From Anaerolineae bacterium (GTDB lineage Bacteria; Chloroflexota; Anaerolineae; Promineifilales; Promineifilaceae): a stretch of DNA of 64,000 nucleotides. The position numbers were made by a program, and so were the translations under genes. This document shows, one piece after another, positions 22,946-31,351 of this stretch; positions within the stretch are counted from its first letter, which is position 1; each line of letters opens with the position of its first letter. The DNA lies in NCBI GenBank assembly GCA_030425205.1, contig JAUIAP010000002.1, forward strand, positions 62,001 through 126,000. The letters run 5' to 3'. The notes below the pieces were generated by a model, which made no database searches, had not been told where the DNA came from, and was given only the letters and a program-made list of their open reading frames with translations.

Positions 22946-23833
22946 TCAACCGACCAGACTTTCCAGAATTGGATTGACCAAATCACTGTTTGCCATGACA
23001 TTTTCTGGATCGATAATGTCGTGCTCTAGTTGATCTTCAACCAAGAATTCAAAACGACGCACGTCTGTTTTTTTCTTGCGCCAAAGCGTCTCCATCATGG
23101 CGGCCATCTGATAGTCAATCGACTTATCGTTTTGGTTTAATACAAGTATGATCTTGTCAGCAACGGGCTTTTTGCGTCGCGCCTTTTTTCGCACCGCCAA
23201 ACCCAATCGCCATAACTCAGCCAATCCACGAGACGACATTCGTGGATAGGTATGGGGTTGAATCTCTTCGACGATATTTTTCTCGCCCCACCAAATAAAC
23301 TGATTTGGTAATAATCTGAATAGACGAGCCAGTGGCGGCACGAGCCAGTTCGGGATCATGTCTGCGCCAAACGCAGGCGAAATGACCACAGCCTGCTTGA
23401 TTTCAGGTCGTGTATGCGCCGTCCATGCCGTCAGAACGCCGCCCATCGACAACCCCATGACGGTGATTTCGTCAGCAAATCCTGCGGCGGCGTCAATAGC
23501 GATGTCAGCCGTTGCGATCAGCTTTTCTGCCGTCAGATTACGCAAGTCGTCTGTCAGGCGATTCGCCAAGCCGTGATGGGGCATTCGTGGGATCAGCACA
23601 TTGAAGCCCCGTGCGTGGTAGCGTTCACCGAGTGCGCGAAACTGATGAGGAGAGTTTGTGTAGCCATGAAGGAAGACAATGCCGCGTTGGGTGCGTTTGC
23701 CGTGCGTCAGGAAGATAGTACGCGAATTGGGAAAGAGTGGGCTGACAATCGGCCGATTCCATAACATCTCAACATGTGTCACGGCTTCAGCATAATCTTG
23801 GGCAGGGTGGGGGGAAGCTTGCAACTTACTCAT
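22946..23833 (-). CDS. alpha/beta hydrolase (carboxylesterase/lipase-like)
   Basis: A 295-residue alpha/beta hydrolase. The oxyanion motif VFLHGYTNSP and nucleophile elbow GLSMGG are present, with candidate Asp in LNQNDKSIDY and His in QLEHDII completing the triad. It resembles bacterial monoacylglycerol lipase/carboxylesterase proteins of the serine aminopeptidase S33 clan. No signal peptide is seen. TATACT lies six bases before the ATG, so the transcript may be leaderless. Confidence 0.88.
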   Translation of the reverse strand: MSKLQASPHPAQDYAEAVTHVEMLWNRPIVSPLFPNSRTIFLTHGKRTQRGIVFLHGYTNSPHQFRALGERYHARGFNVLIPRMPHHGLANRLTDDLRNLTAEKLIATADIAIDAAAGFADEITVMGLSMGGVLTAWTAHTRPEIKQAVVISPAFGADMIPNWLVPPLARLFRLLPNQFIWWGEKNIVEEIQPHTYPRMSSRGLAELWRLGLAVRKKARRKKPVADKIILVLNQNDKSIDYQMAAMMETLWRKKKTDVRRFEFLVEDQLEHDIIDPENVMANSDLVNPILESLVG

Positions 23834-23839
23834 GCGGAA

Positions 23840-23845
23840 AGTATA
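23840..23845 (-). promoter_or_regulatory. putative leaderless -10 box of the hydrolase gene
   Basis: TATACT lies six bases before the ATG at 23833 on the minus strand. Confidence 0.5.
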
Positions 23846-24091
23846 GCGTAGCCGTAGGGAGCGCGTTTATGATTCGTCCAGCAATCTTCATTGAACTAGA
23901 TAAATGTCTCTATTCGCTGTTGATATTTTTCAAAATTCGTGTTTAATAGTGATCAGGCCTAGTTAGAGAAGTGAGAAGACTCCCTCCCCCTGAAACTGGC
24001 ACGAGAGAAACGCGACTGGACAACTTTCTAGGTTTAGGCAGATGTACCTCTGTCTCCTCGCTTCTAAAAGACCCATCTGCTGTAATCCTAT

Positions 24092-24122
24092 AAAAAAGCC
24101 ACCTGATTTGGGTGGCTTTTTT
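24092..24122. terminator. bidirectional intrinsic terminator
   Basis: AAAAAAGCCACC and GGTGGCTTTTTT form a perfect stem with a loop of seven bases. On the minus strand it could end the kinase transcript. The surrounding 23834-24385 holds only short frames that I do not consider genes. Confidence 0.8.
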
Positions 24123-24169
24123 GTTGTGGGTGAGCGGCTCGCAACTTGGTGTTGCTCGCAAGAAAATAG

Positions 24170-24207
24170 ATAAGGGTTCGTGATGCGTTCGCACTACGAA
24201 CCCTTAT
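24170..24207. repeat. 12-bp-arm inverted repeat
   Basis: ATAAGGGTTCGT and ACGAACCCTTAT are perfectly complementary over a 14-base loop that itself contains TGCG/CGCA. There is no T tract. Confidence 0.7.
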
Positions 24208-24246
24208 AGAAGTGGCTCTTTGAAGAATGGTGTGGTTGTGTGTTGG

Positions 24247-24309
24247 TATCGGGAAATCCAATTCCCGATACATGCCTATCCTGTGGTTCGGGAATTGGAT
24301 TTCCCGAAC
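24247..24309. repeat. nested inverted repeats
   Basis: Two 24-bp arms (24247-24270 and 24286-24309) are reverse complements over their central 20 bp, with core CGGGAAATCCAATTCCCG, and each arm is itself an imperfect palindrome. It may fold as one long hairpin or as two side-by-side hairpins. The function is unknown. Confidence 0.7.
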
Positions 24310-24385
24310 CTTTCCCGCACGAAAGCACAGAGAGCCATAGAAGTTACGCAATTGGTCAAAGCGTGATTAATTTGAGTGATATTTC

Positions 24386-25021
24386 TTAGAGTGTCAAAAT
24401 GTCGAGGCCGTGTAGGCGTTGTTGGATGCGTTCCCAGATGAGATCGAGGTGATCGTCATAGCGGACATAGTTCAAACTGTCTGTTTCGATGACCAGAACG
24501 GGGCTGAGCGAAAAATTGAACGCCCATTCGTCGTAAAGTTCGTTGAGTTGTTGGAGATATTCGGCCGAAATTCCCCGCTCATACGCTCGACCACGCTGGC
24601 CGATGCGACTTTGTAGCGTGTCGACAGAGGCGCGTAGGTAAACAACGAGGTGTGGGGGAGGAAGAATGGTGGTGAGGGTCTGGTAGAGGTCATGATAGCT
24701 TTGCCAATCGCGTTCACCCATTGACCCCTGTTTGTATAGGTTGCGGGCGAAAATTTCCGCGTCTTCATAGACACTACGATCTTGAAGTGATGAATTCGGC
24801 CGATTGATTAGCTCATGATGCTGGCGTAGTCGGCGCGTCAAGAAGAAGACTTGCGAGTGAAAGCTCCAGCGACCCATATCGCTGTAGAAGTCAGCAAGAT
24901 AGGGATTGTCGGCATGCGGTTCAAAGACAGGTTCAAACCCTGTGCGGTCGGCCAAAAGCTGCGTGAGCGTCGATTTGCCCACGCCGATGTTGCCTGCGAT
25001 AGTGATGAAATAACGTTGCAT
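24386..25021 (-). CDS. deoxynucleoside kinase (dGK/dAK-like)
   Basis: A 211-residue kinase with the P-loop GNIGVGKST at its N-terminus, the substrate-binding EPHADNPYLADFY and the DRSVYEDAEIF motif (DRS), and an arginine lid RGRAYERGI. It phosphorylates deoxyadenosine or deoxyguanosine for salvage. The ATG at 25021 is chosen because TATAAT stands seven bases upstream and the P-loop then begins near residue 9; a TTG at 25048 would add nine residues. Confidence 0.92.
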   Translation of the reverse strand: MQRYFITIAGNIGVGKSTLTQLLADRTGFEPVFEPHADNPYLADFYSDMGRWSFHSQVFFLTRRLRQHHELINRPNSSLQDRSVYEDAEIFARNLYKQGSMGERDWQSYHDLYQTLTTILPPPHLVVYLRASVDTLQSRIGQRGRAYERGISAEYLQQLNELYDEWAFNFSLSPVLVIETDSLNYVRYDDHLDLIWERIQQRLHGLDILTL

Positions 25022-25028
25022 AGAGCAG

Positions 25029-25034
25029 ATTATA
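25029..25034 (-). promoter_or_regulatory. putative leaderless -10 box of the kinase gene
   Basis: TATAAT lies seven bases before the ATG at 25021 on the minus strand. The following CTGCTCT is shared with the PrsW-like gene. Confidence 0.5.
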
Positions 25035-25060
25035 GCGGGGAGGAACAAGAACGTACTGTG

Positions 25061-27466
25061 TTAAGGCGAAAACCATGTCGCCGATGAACAGTAGTTTGCA
25101 GGGGCCACAAAGTCGATAAAGTCATATTCAGGGGCGATAATTCGGCCGAAACCATTCTCCATCATCAAAAACCAGTTGCCGTCGGCCGACCAGACGATCT
25201 GATGGGTATCGTTGTTGGGATATGCTTGCAACGTATTCGTCTCCAAATCATAGATCACGTAATTAATGCCCCAAGTTTGGAAGGTGAGATAGCGATCATT
25301 TGTCGTTTCTTGCAGACGAACATAACTTCCTTCGACAGTTGAGATCATCTCAATCGAGAAATCAACCAAGTTGATCCGCACGATGATCGAGGAGTCGCTG
25401 TTCGCCGTTGGCGTCACGACAAGATATGCGTAGTCTCCCCGCTGCGCGACGAAATGATAGGAATCGGCGCGAATCATGCCCCCAAGAAACCCATCGGGCA
25501 GGACAGCTTCAAAGTCGGCTCTTGTAAGCTCATGCAGCGGCTCGGGTGAGTCCACGCTGTAGGTCATAAAGTTAAGTCTTCCCAAACGCACCGCATAGAT
25601 TGTGTCGCTGAGCCAAATATAGGAACCGCTGGGAATTAACTCGCGCACAAGCTGACGATCTTTTGTTCTCAGTAAATTTTGCCCGCGTGTCCCGTTGTTG
25701 GATTCGATCACATAACTACCGTCAGCCGAGTAGCTTGATAAGGTTGTGGCAATGTCGAGGGAACATTCGGCCGAATTGCAGTCGGCTATGTCGAGCGTAA
25801 TGAATGAGAGCCGACCGTCTGTCGCACTAAATGACAGCAGACTTAAAACCCCATTTGGATATGCTTGGTTGAGGCTTAGCGCACTGTCATTCATTTGACC
25901 GACTGGAATGACCTCATCCCCGCCGCGCAACAAGAACGCATTCGGAATCGAATTGTCGTAAGTCGCCCGCATATCTTGAATCCAAACGCTTCCTGTATTT
26001 GGCAAGGCCGTGACACGTGGATTTGTCATCATTGGCAAACGCTGCTGCACCGTTGCCTGATCAGTCGCCAAGTCGTAATCAACCAAAATAGTCTCGTCTT
26101 GCCCGCTGCATGCCATCAAAAGCGATTCAGCGGGGAATGGAATGGGCGGCTCACCTGCGTCTCCGACAGCGTTCTGCAAATACTGAGTTAGGCGCGTCAT
26201 CTGTTGTTTCACTAGAATCTCTCTTGGAGGCGTGGCATTGACTTCCGCCGCAGACATGAGCTGTTGTAGCCAGAGTGAGAAAACCCGCGACTCATTTAGT
26301 GTAATCACAACATCGCCGCCGCTCAATGCAGAATACTCTGTTAGAAAATAGTCGATAATAGCGGCCGCAACGAGCGGATCAGCCTGTTCCCACACCCAAG
26401 GGCTATCGTTGAAATTAGGAAGCATCGCCAATGCGCGACGATAATCCTGTGTGGACAAACGTTGTCCTGCAAGGCCAATCTTGTCTAATTGCCACGCCAC
26501 AACTGCATCAAAGTACTGTTGTTTGTCGCAGCATTCATACCCCGTCATTTGCGCGATGAGTGACGGGAAAATTTGTTGGGCATAGCCAGTGTAAAGCGCC
26601 TGATAGCCAGCATTATCTTTTGGTATGCCGATCAGAGAGGGAGTGGGTAGGAAAAAACGATCAGGTTGTTCAATAGCTGGATCTTCCAGTTCAGCGAGGG
26701 TAGATGGATTTGTGCTGAAGACGATGTTGTAGTTGTGCTGACAGTTGGAACTATTAGGATTGCGCGACTGTATATCTGCATTGAGCTGGCAGAGTTGTTC
26801 GTAGTTGCGATTGAGGTCAGCAAGCAAGCGTTTGACGAGTTCACTGTCGCGTTGGGGGAATTCGGCCGAAATCGCCGGCAAAAATGAAACCAACAGCGAC
26901 GGCTCATACATCGTCTCGCCCCAAAATTCGGGCAGTGGTGGCGCGTAGAGCCATTGACTATTACTCCCTTTGCGCAGCGTATCGATGAGCGTGAACTGCA
27001 CCGTCTGGGTGATTTCCCCATGAAGCTGGACATTATACGGCACCGTTGCCGTGACAATGGCCGCGCTTAGATCGGCCGAAAGTTCAATTGCGTCAATTGT
27101 TGGAATACGTGTCTCTGTCTCTAACCCAAACGCCGTGCGATTGAGCAATCCGCCGCCTCCAACCATCTGCTGCTGACCAGCCGTCCACGCACGGTCGCGC
27201 CCCGATAACAACCGATTAAACAGCTCTAAATCACTCTCGTCGGCGGCCGAATAGACGGTCTGATAGGTGGCGCGGACTTCTGCTTCAACGCGCTCAGTTG
27301 TCGAAAGAACGGTGTCATTGAGCCGATCATAGACGCTATAGCCAACGATTCCAATCAATAGAAACAGTAAGAGCGGAACGAACCAGCGGCGTGGTTTTTC
27401 AGGTGGAGAAACGGATGGGGCATCCCAATCGAATTCGTCTTCAGTTTGCCATTCAAAATTTGACAT
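25061..27466 (-). CDS. large membrane-anchored protein of unknown function
   Basis: An 801-residue protein I do not recognise. A 28-residue acidic cytosolic start is followed by one membrane helix (FVPLLLFLLIGIVGYSVY) near residue 30, so most of the protein should face outward. Residues 60-170 look like an NTF2-like domain (VEAEVRATYQTVYSAADESDLELFNRLL). The C-terminal 350 residues contain repeated beta-rich segments (SYSADGSYVIES, IVWSADGNWFLMM) that suggest a beta-propeller. It precedes the kinase by 39 bases and may be cotranscribed with it, although the kinase has its own -10 box. Confidence 0.75.
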   Translation of the reverse strand: MSNFEWQTEDEFDWDAPSVSPPEKPRRWFVPLLLFLLIGIVGYSVYDRLNDTVLSTTERVEAEVRATYQTVYSAADESDLELFNRLLSGRDRAWTAGQQQMVGGGGLLNRTAFGLETETRIPTIDAIELSADLSAAIVTATVPYNVQLHGEITQTVQFTLIDTLRKGSNSQWLYAPPLPEFWGETMYEPSLLVSFLPAISAEFPQRDSELVKRLLADLNRNYEQLCQLNADIQSRNPNSSNCQHNYNIVFSTNPSTLAELEDPAIEQPDRFFLPTPSLIGIPKDNAGYQALYTGYAQQIFPSLIAQMTGYECCDKQQYFDAVVAWQLDKIGLAGQRLSTQDYRRALAMLPNFNDSPWVWEQADPLVAAAIIDYFLTEYSALSGGDVVITLNESRVFSLWLQQLMSAAEVNATPPREILVKQQMTRLTQYLQNAVGDAGEPPIPFPAESLLMACSGQDETILVDYDLATDQATVQQRLPMMTNPRVTALPNTGSVWIQDMRATYDNSIPNAFLLRGGDEVIPVGQMNDSALSLNQAYPNGVLSLLSFSATDGRLSFITLDIADCNSAECSLDIATTLSSYSADGSYVIESNNGTRGQNLLRTKDRQLVRELIPSGSYIWLSDTIYAVRLGRLNFMTYSVDSPEPLHELTRADFEAVLPDGFLGGMIRADSYHFVAQRGDYAYLVVTPTANSDSSIIVRINLVDFSIEMISTVEGSYVRLQETTNDRYLTFQTWGINYVIYDLETNTLQAYPNNDTHQIVWSADGNWFLMMENGFGRIIAPEYDFIDFVAPANYCSSATWFSP

Positions 27467-27545
27467 AGGCTTGCTCTATTTTGCGGGTTGACAAACGCAT
27501 TAAAGCAAGGTTTTTCAAGAATGGGGGTAAATTTGGCAAAGATTC

Positions 27546-28340
27546 CTAATCTTGTAAAAAACGCAGCAAGCGTCCCGCCAACATTGAGTTGATGGGCGAG
27601 GGGGCAACGCGAGAAAGGGCCGACAACACGCGATTGCGCCAGCCCGGAATGTAGGTTGCGGTCTTTCCCAGCTTTTCGAGCGTCTGTTTGGCGACATCTT
27701 CGGGCTGCATGATATTGACTTCACGCTCAATTTCGGCCGATTCAATAAACTCTGTATCGGTCGTACCCGGAGCGATAACCAACACATCGACATTGTGTGG
27801 GTTTAGCTCAACTGCCAATGCTTCCCCAAACTGCATCAAATACGCTTTTGACGCGGCATAGTTTGCCCAACGTGGGACGGCAGAAAAGGCGGCAATCGAC
27901 GAAACAAAGACGATCCCGCCACAGTTGCGGTCGCGCATTTTTCGGCCGAAACTGTGCGTCAACATCATCGGCGCTTTTGCGTTTACATCGAGCAGCTTCA
28001 CTTGATTATCGAGAAAGCTATCGAGAAAGTCCTGCGTAATCGTAAACCCTGCATTGTTGACCAACAGTCCGATCTGTAAATCGTTGGTCGCTGCTTCAAT
28101 ACGCTGCAAAAAGTCGGGCGTTGACAGATCGATGTTTAACACCCGTGTTTGAATTCCAGTCGTCTCGCGCAGTTCATTCGCCAATCGAGTTAGGCGTGCC
28201 AGCCGTCGCGCAACCAGCACGACGTTGACGCCACGCAACGCGATATGTCGCGCAAACTGTTCACCGATCCCCGAAGATGCCCCCGTAACCAATGCCCAAG
28301 GGCCATATTTTTGCTGAAATTCTGAGATGAGTTGTGACAT
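27546..28340 (-). CDS. short-chain dehydrogenase/reductase
   Basis: A 264-residue classical SDR with TGASSGIG near the N-terminus, NNAG, the catalytic Ser in VFVSSIAAF and YAASK. It uses NAD(P)H; the substrate is unknown, and the style resembles acyl-CoA or ketone reductases of the DltE/YqjQ group. The ATG at 28340 is chosen because TATACT lies seven bases upstream and it places the glycine motif at the usual position; a longer frame to 28376 would overlap the ACT gene. Confidence 0.9.
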   Translation of the reverse strand: MSQLISEFQQKYGPWALVTGASSGIGEQFARHIALRGVNVVLVARRLARLTRLANELRETTGIQTRVLNIDLSTPDFLQRIEAATNDLQIGLLVNNAGFTITQDFLDSFLDNQVKLLDVNAKAPMMLTHSFGRKMRDRNCGGIVFVSSIAAFSAVPRWANYAASKAYLMQFGEALAVELNPHNVDVLVIAPGTTDTEFIESAEIEREVNIMQPEDVAKQTLEKLGKTATYIPGWRNRVLSALSRVAPSPINSMLAGRLLRFLQD

Positions 28341-28347
28341 AGCTCTG

Positions 28348-28353
28348 AGTATA
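28348..28353 (-). promoter_or_regulatory. putative leaderless -10 box of the SDR gene
   Basis: TATACT lies seven bases before the ATG at 28340 on the minus strand, just after the end of the ACT gene. Confidence 0.45.
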
Positions 28354-28372
28354 GAATCACAATGGGTCGTGG

Positions 28373-28750
28373 TCAATTGAGGATAGCATATTGAGCCTGA
28401 CGCAGTGCGGCGACGGCGGCTGGTAACTTATCTTGTTTAACGAGGATGTAATCGGTGTCGTAGGTTGAGAGGGCGAAGATACTAATTTCGGCCGATGCTA
28501 GCACCGCCGCAATCCTCGCCAAGATCCCCGTCAGCCCAAAATCAAGTGGGCCAACCACTCCCAGCATCGCCCAATCCGCCTCGACTTTCTCGCAATTAAG
28601 TGCGAACGTGCTCGGGACAACGATAGAAAGCTCATCGCCGATGCGCGAGATGTTGTAGAAAGGGAGTTGGAAGAGGGCGGCGGGTGGGGCGGTTTCGGCC
28701 GAAAATCGACAAACTTTATAGCTGCCATCTATTACACGTAACGTCAACAT
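28373..28750 (-). CDS. ACT-domain protein (CASTOR-like)
   Basis: A 125-residue protein with MLTLRVIDGSYKVCRF, DELSIVVPS, VVGPLDFGLTGILARIAAVLASAEISIFALSTYDTDYILV. These match the small bacterial tandem-ACT proteins related to CASTOR, which bind amino acids. The LDFGLTGILA and ISIFALSTYDTDYI segments are the ligand-facing signature. The ATG at 28750 is chosen by alignment with the usual N-terminus; a TTG at 28780 is also in frame. It may sense an amino acid, but no regulated partner is obvious. Confidence 0.85.
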   Translation of the reverse strand: MLTLRVIDGSYKVCRFSAETAPPAALFQLPFYNISRIGDELSIVVPSTFALNCEKVEADWAMLGVVGPLDFGLTGILARIAAVLASAEISIFALSTYDTDYILVKQDKLPAAVAALRQAQYAILN

Positions 28751-28816
28751 AGCACTTAAACTCAGCGGAAAAGTTGCCAACGCTTGTCATTGACCGGTTG
28801 GCAACTTTGCATTGAA

Positions 28817-30040
28817 TCATTTTTCAAACGGCGAAACATACACAGGCAACGCATCAGGTTCCATCGCCTGCACCTTTTGCAACTCTGTGATCAGTCGGTC
28901 AATATCTGCTTCCGTATTGTAAAAACCAACCGCGATGCGCAGCGCATGAGGCAATCCCAAATAGCGTAGCACAACCCCTTCCTCATTCAACTTGACCATC
29001 ACGCGCGGCGGATCATACCCGTCTAACCCAAACGTGATTAGACCCGAACCCGCGTTTTTCTGCGTGTAAAATGTCACGTTCTCCAGCGTAGACAACCGTT
29101 CATACGCATAGCCCGTCAAGCGTGCAATACGTTGATAGATATAGTCCCATCCGACCTCATTTGCGAGCCAGTCGAGATTGGCCGCCATTGCCTGATACAT
29201 GATCTTATTGACTGTGCCAAGCTCATATCGCCGGGCATCGGGTGCGGGAAGATAGTGACCCGTCAGATCATACGCCATCGGATTTTCAAGCGACAGAAAG
29301 CCCGCAAAGGTCATTTCAAGCAGACTGAGGCGGTCTTGTCGCACGTAGAGCGCACCGATGCCTTCTGGCCCACACAACCACTTTTGCGCGGGCATCGCAT
29401 AAAAATCGACCCCACTGGCGGGTAGGTCGAGCGGAATCATGCCTGCCGATTGCGCCGCATCTGCGACCACCAGCACACCATGCTTGTGCGCCATGTCGCA
29501 AATCCCCTTCAGATCAAGCCGCAACCCCGTATTCCAAGTTACATGTGAAATAACGAGCAGGCGTGTACGCGACGTGATGGCTGCCTCAAGTTTGGCGAGG
29601 ATCGTCGCCATCTCATCCCAGTAATCAAACTCGACCATACGAATACCGACCTGATGGCGACGGCCGACGACGTAGGCGGGAATATACCCCCCTTGATGTT
29701 CCCAATTGGTGGTGACAATTTCATCCCCCGCTTGCCACTTGAGACCATGAATGGCGATATTCATACCATCGGTGGTGTGATGTGTAAGGGCAATTGATGA
29801 CACTGGACTGTTGGTCAACTTCGCATAGTGACCGCGAACTGTGGCGGTTGATTCGAGCCAAGGGGTGTAAATTTGAAAGTTTCCACGCCCGATTGCCGCC
29901 GCGTTTGCCGTTGCCTTGGCAATTGCATCAGTGGTGACGGTAGCCAATGGGCCAGCCGTTCCCGTGTTCAGATATACTTGATTGCGCGTCGCGGGCATCG
30001 CGTCGCGGATCATCTCGATTTTGTCGTTTAGTTCGTTCAT
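28817..30040 (-). CDS. class V aminotransferase (isopenicillin epimerase/cysteine desulfurase-like)
   Basis: A 407-residue fold-type I PLP enzyme. It has YLNTGTAGP at the N-terminus, the cofactor-binding ADAAQSAGMIPLDL and the PLP lysine in AQKWLCGPEGIGALYV. It lacks the cysteine-loop of true group II desulfurases in this reading, so an epimerase or lyase activity on amino acids is likely. It contains no TCGGCCGA octamer. It lies 66 bases upstream of the ACT gene in the same direction. Confidence 0.88.
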   Translation of the reverse strand: MNELNDKIEMIRDAMPATRNQVYLNTGTAGPLATVTTDAIAKATANAAAIGRGNFQIYTPWLESTATVRGHYAKLTNSPVSSIALTHHTTDGMNIAIHGLKWQAGDEIVTTNWEHQGGYIPAYVVGRRHQVGIRMVEFDYWDEMATILAKLEAAITSRTRLLVISHVTWNTGLRLDLKGICDMAHKHGVLVVADAAQSAGMIPLDLPASGVDFYAMPAQKWLCGPEGIGALYVRQDRLSLLEMTFAGFLSLENPMAYDLTGHYLPAPDARRYELGTVNKIMYQAMAANLDWLANEVGWDYIYQRIARLTGYAYERLSTLENVTFYTQKNAGSGLITFGLDGYDPPRVMVKLNEEGVVLRYLGLPHALRIAVGFYNTEADIDRLITELQKVQAMEPDALPVYVSPFEK

Positions 30041-30066
30041 TTCGATTATCTCACGCTAAGATTAAA

Positions 30067-31236
30067 TTACGTTTGGCTTGTTTCTGGTAAAAAACGCAAG
30101 GCGGGAATGGATGCGAATCCCATCACTGCGCTAAATAAAAATGCGTTTGTCAATCCAAAGTTGTCGGCCAACACGCCGACGACAAAGATCGCAAAGGCGC
30201 GGCTGACAAAGTTGCTAGCGAGAAAAAGCCCGTTGCCAAGTGCGCGATTGCTGGGAAAGAAGTCTTGCACAATCGCCAAGAAGACGGGTGTGTGCGGGAT
30301 GGCCGTCAGGCCGAGTAGAAGCAGCAGCGGGACGGCGAGTGTGGCGGGCGCATACAGAAAGAGGATGGCGATAATGGGGGCAGTGAGGAAGAGGAAGAGC
30401 AAAATGCGTTTTCGGCCGATTAAATCACTCAACGTTCCCGATGATAACGCCCCAAGCACGCTCGCACCTTCCAAAATTGTCAATGACAATGCCGCTAGCT
30501 GAAAACTCGATCCCAGCTCATTTTCCATGTAAAGTGGCAAATAGGTGGTGGTTGCCGCGACGAGAAAGACGCGCGCAAACATCATGACCATCAGCGCGGG
30601 AAAGATGCGTTTGAGTGTCGGCAGGGCCTCTTTGAAACCGCTCGTCGCCGCAGGCTGCGCGGGAATGTCGTGCAGTCGCCAAAAGAGTATGATCGTCACT
30701 GCCCAGCCAATAAACGCCAACCGCCACAGACCATCCAGCCCATATTGCGCCACACCCCACGCCACCAAGACAGGCCCAATCGTGCGCCCCAACTCTCCCG
30801 CCGCCATAAAGATACTCATCCCGCGACCGACTCGATTGCCCGCTAAGTTGGCGATCAGCGCAGGGGCTGGTGCATGAAATGCTGCCACGCTAAATCCAGC
30901 CGCCGTCAAGAGCATCGCCGTCTGCAAATAGCTCGACGTTAACCCCAGACAGCTCATTAACGTCGCCGTAACCGCTGGGGCGAAGATGATGAAATAGCGC
31001 AGGCTGACTTTGTCGGCGATATAGCCGATCAGTGGGTTGAATAGGTTGGGGAGCTGGGCGTAGATGGCGAGGCTGCCCGTTTGTGCATAGTTGGTGGCGA
31101 GCCGCTCTTGCAATAGGGGCAGCAGTGGGGCAACAAATGCGCTAAAGGTATCGTGCAGCGAATGACCAAGCGAGACAGTGGCGACGCGCTCGGTTTGGAA
31201 TTGTTCGTTGGTTTTTAACTCTGTGACAGAATCCAT
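30067..31236 (-). CDS. MFS transporter (fosmidomycin-resistance-like)
   Basis: A 389-residue major facilitator protein with 12 spans. HSLHDTFSAFVAPLLPLL at the N-terminus is characteristic of the Fsr/fosmidomycin-resistance-like branch, and the loop GTLSDLIGRKRILLF is the MFS motif after helix 8. The substrate is unknown. CATAAT stands six bases before the ATG. It lies 26 bases upstream of the aminotransferase, so the two may share a transcript. Confidence 0.87.
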   Translation of the reverse strand: MDSVTELKTNEQFQTERVATVSLGHSLHDTFSAFVAPLLPLLQERLATNYAQTGSLAIYAQLPNLFNPLIGYIADKVSLRYFIIFAPAVTATLMSCLGLTSSYLQTAMLLTAAGFSVAAFHAPAPALIANLAGNRVGRGMSIFMAAGELGRTIGPVLVAWGVAQYGLDGLWRLAFIGWAVTIILFWRLHDIPAQPAATSGFKEALPTLKRIFPALMVMMFARVFLVAATTTYLPLYMENELGSSFQLAALSLTILEGASVLGALSSGTLSDLIGRKRILLFLFLTAPIIAILFLYAPATLAVPLLLLLGLTAIPHTPVFLAIVQDFFPSNRALGNGLFLASNFVSRAFAIFVVGVLADNFGLTNAFLFSAVMGFASIPALRFLPETSQT

Positions 31237-31242
31237 TGACGG

Positions 31243-31248
31243 ATTATG
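31243..31248 (-). promoter_or_regulatory. putative leaderless -10 box of the MFS gene
   Basis: CATAAT, one base off consensus, lies six bases before the ATG at 31236 on the minus strand. Confidence 0.4.
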
Positions 31249-31351
31249 TAGATGGGTAAAAGATGTGCAAGGGTTTTAACGGATAGTGAATGAGAAACAG
31301 AGATAGGCAATGGATTCACCTTGCTAGAAGATAAAGCCACTGCCTATATTG

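Noticed and set aside
23943..24351. Two short minus-strand frames of 83 and 87 residues
   Set aside because: They run through terminators and nested hairpins, have odd composition, no ribosome site and no family resemblance.
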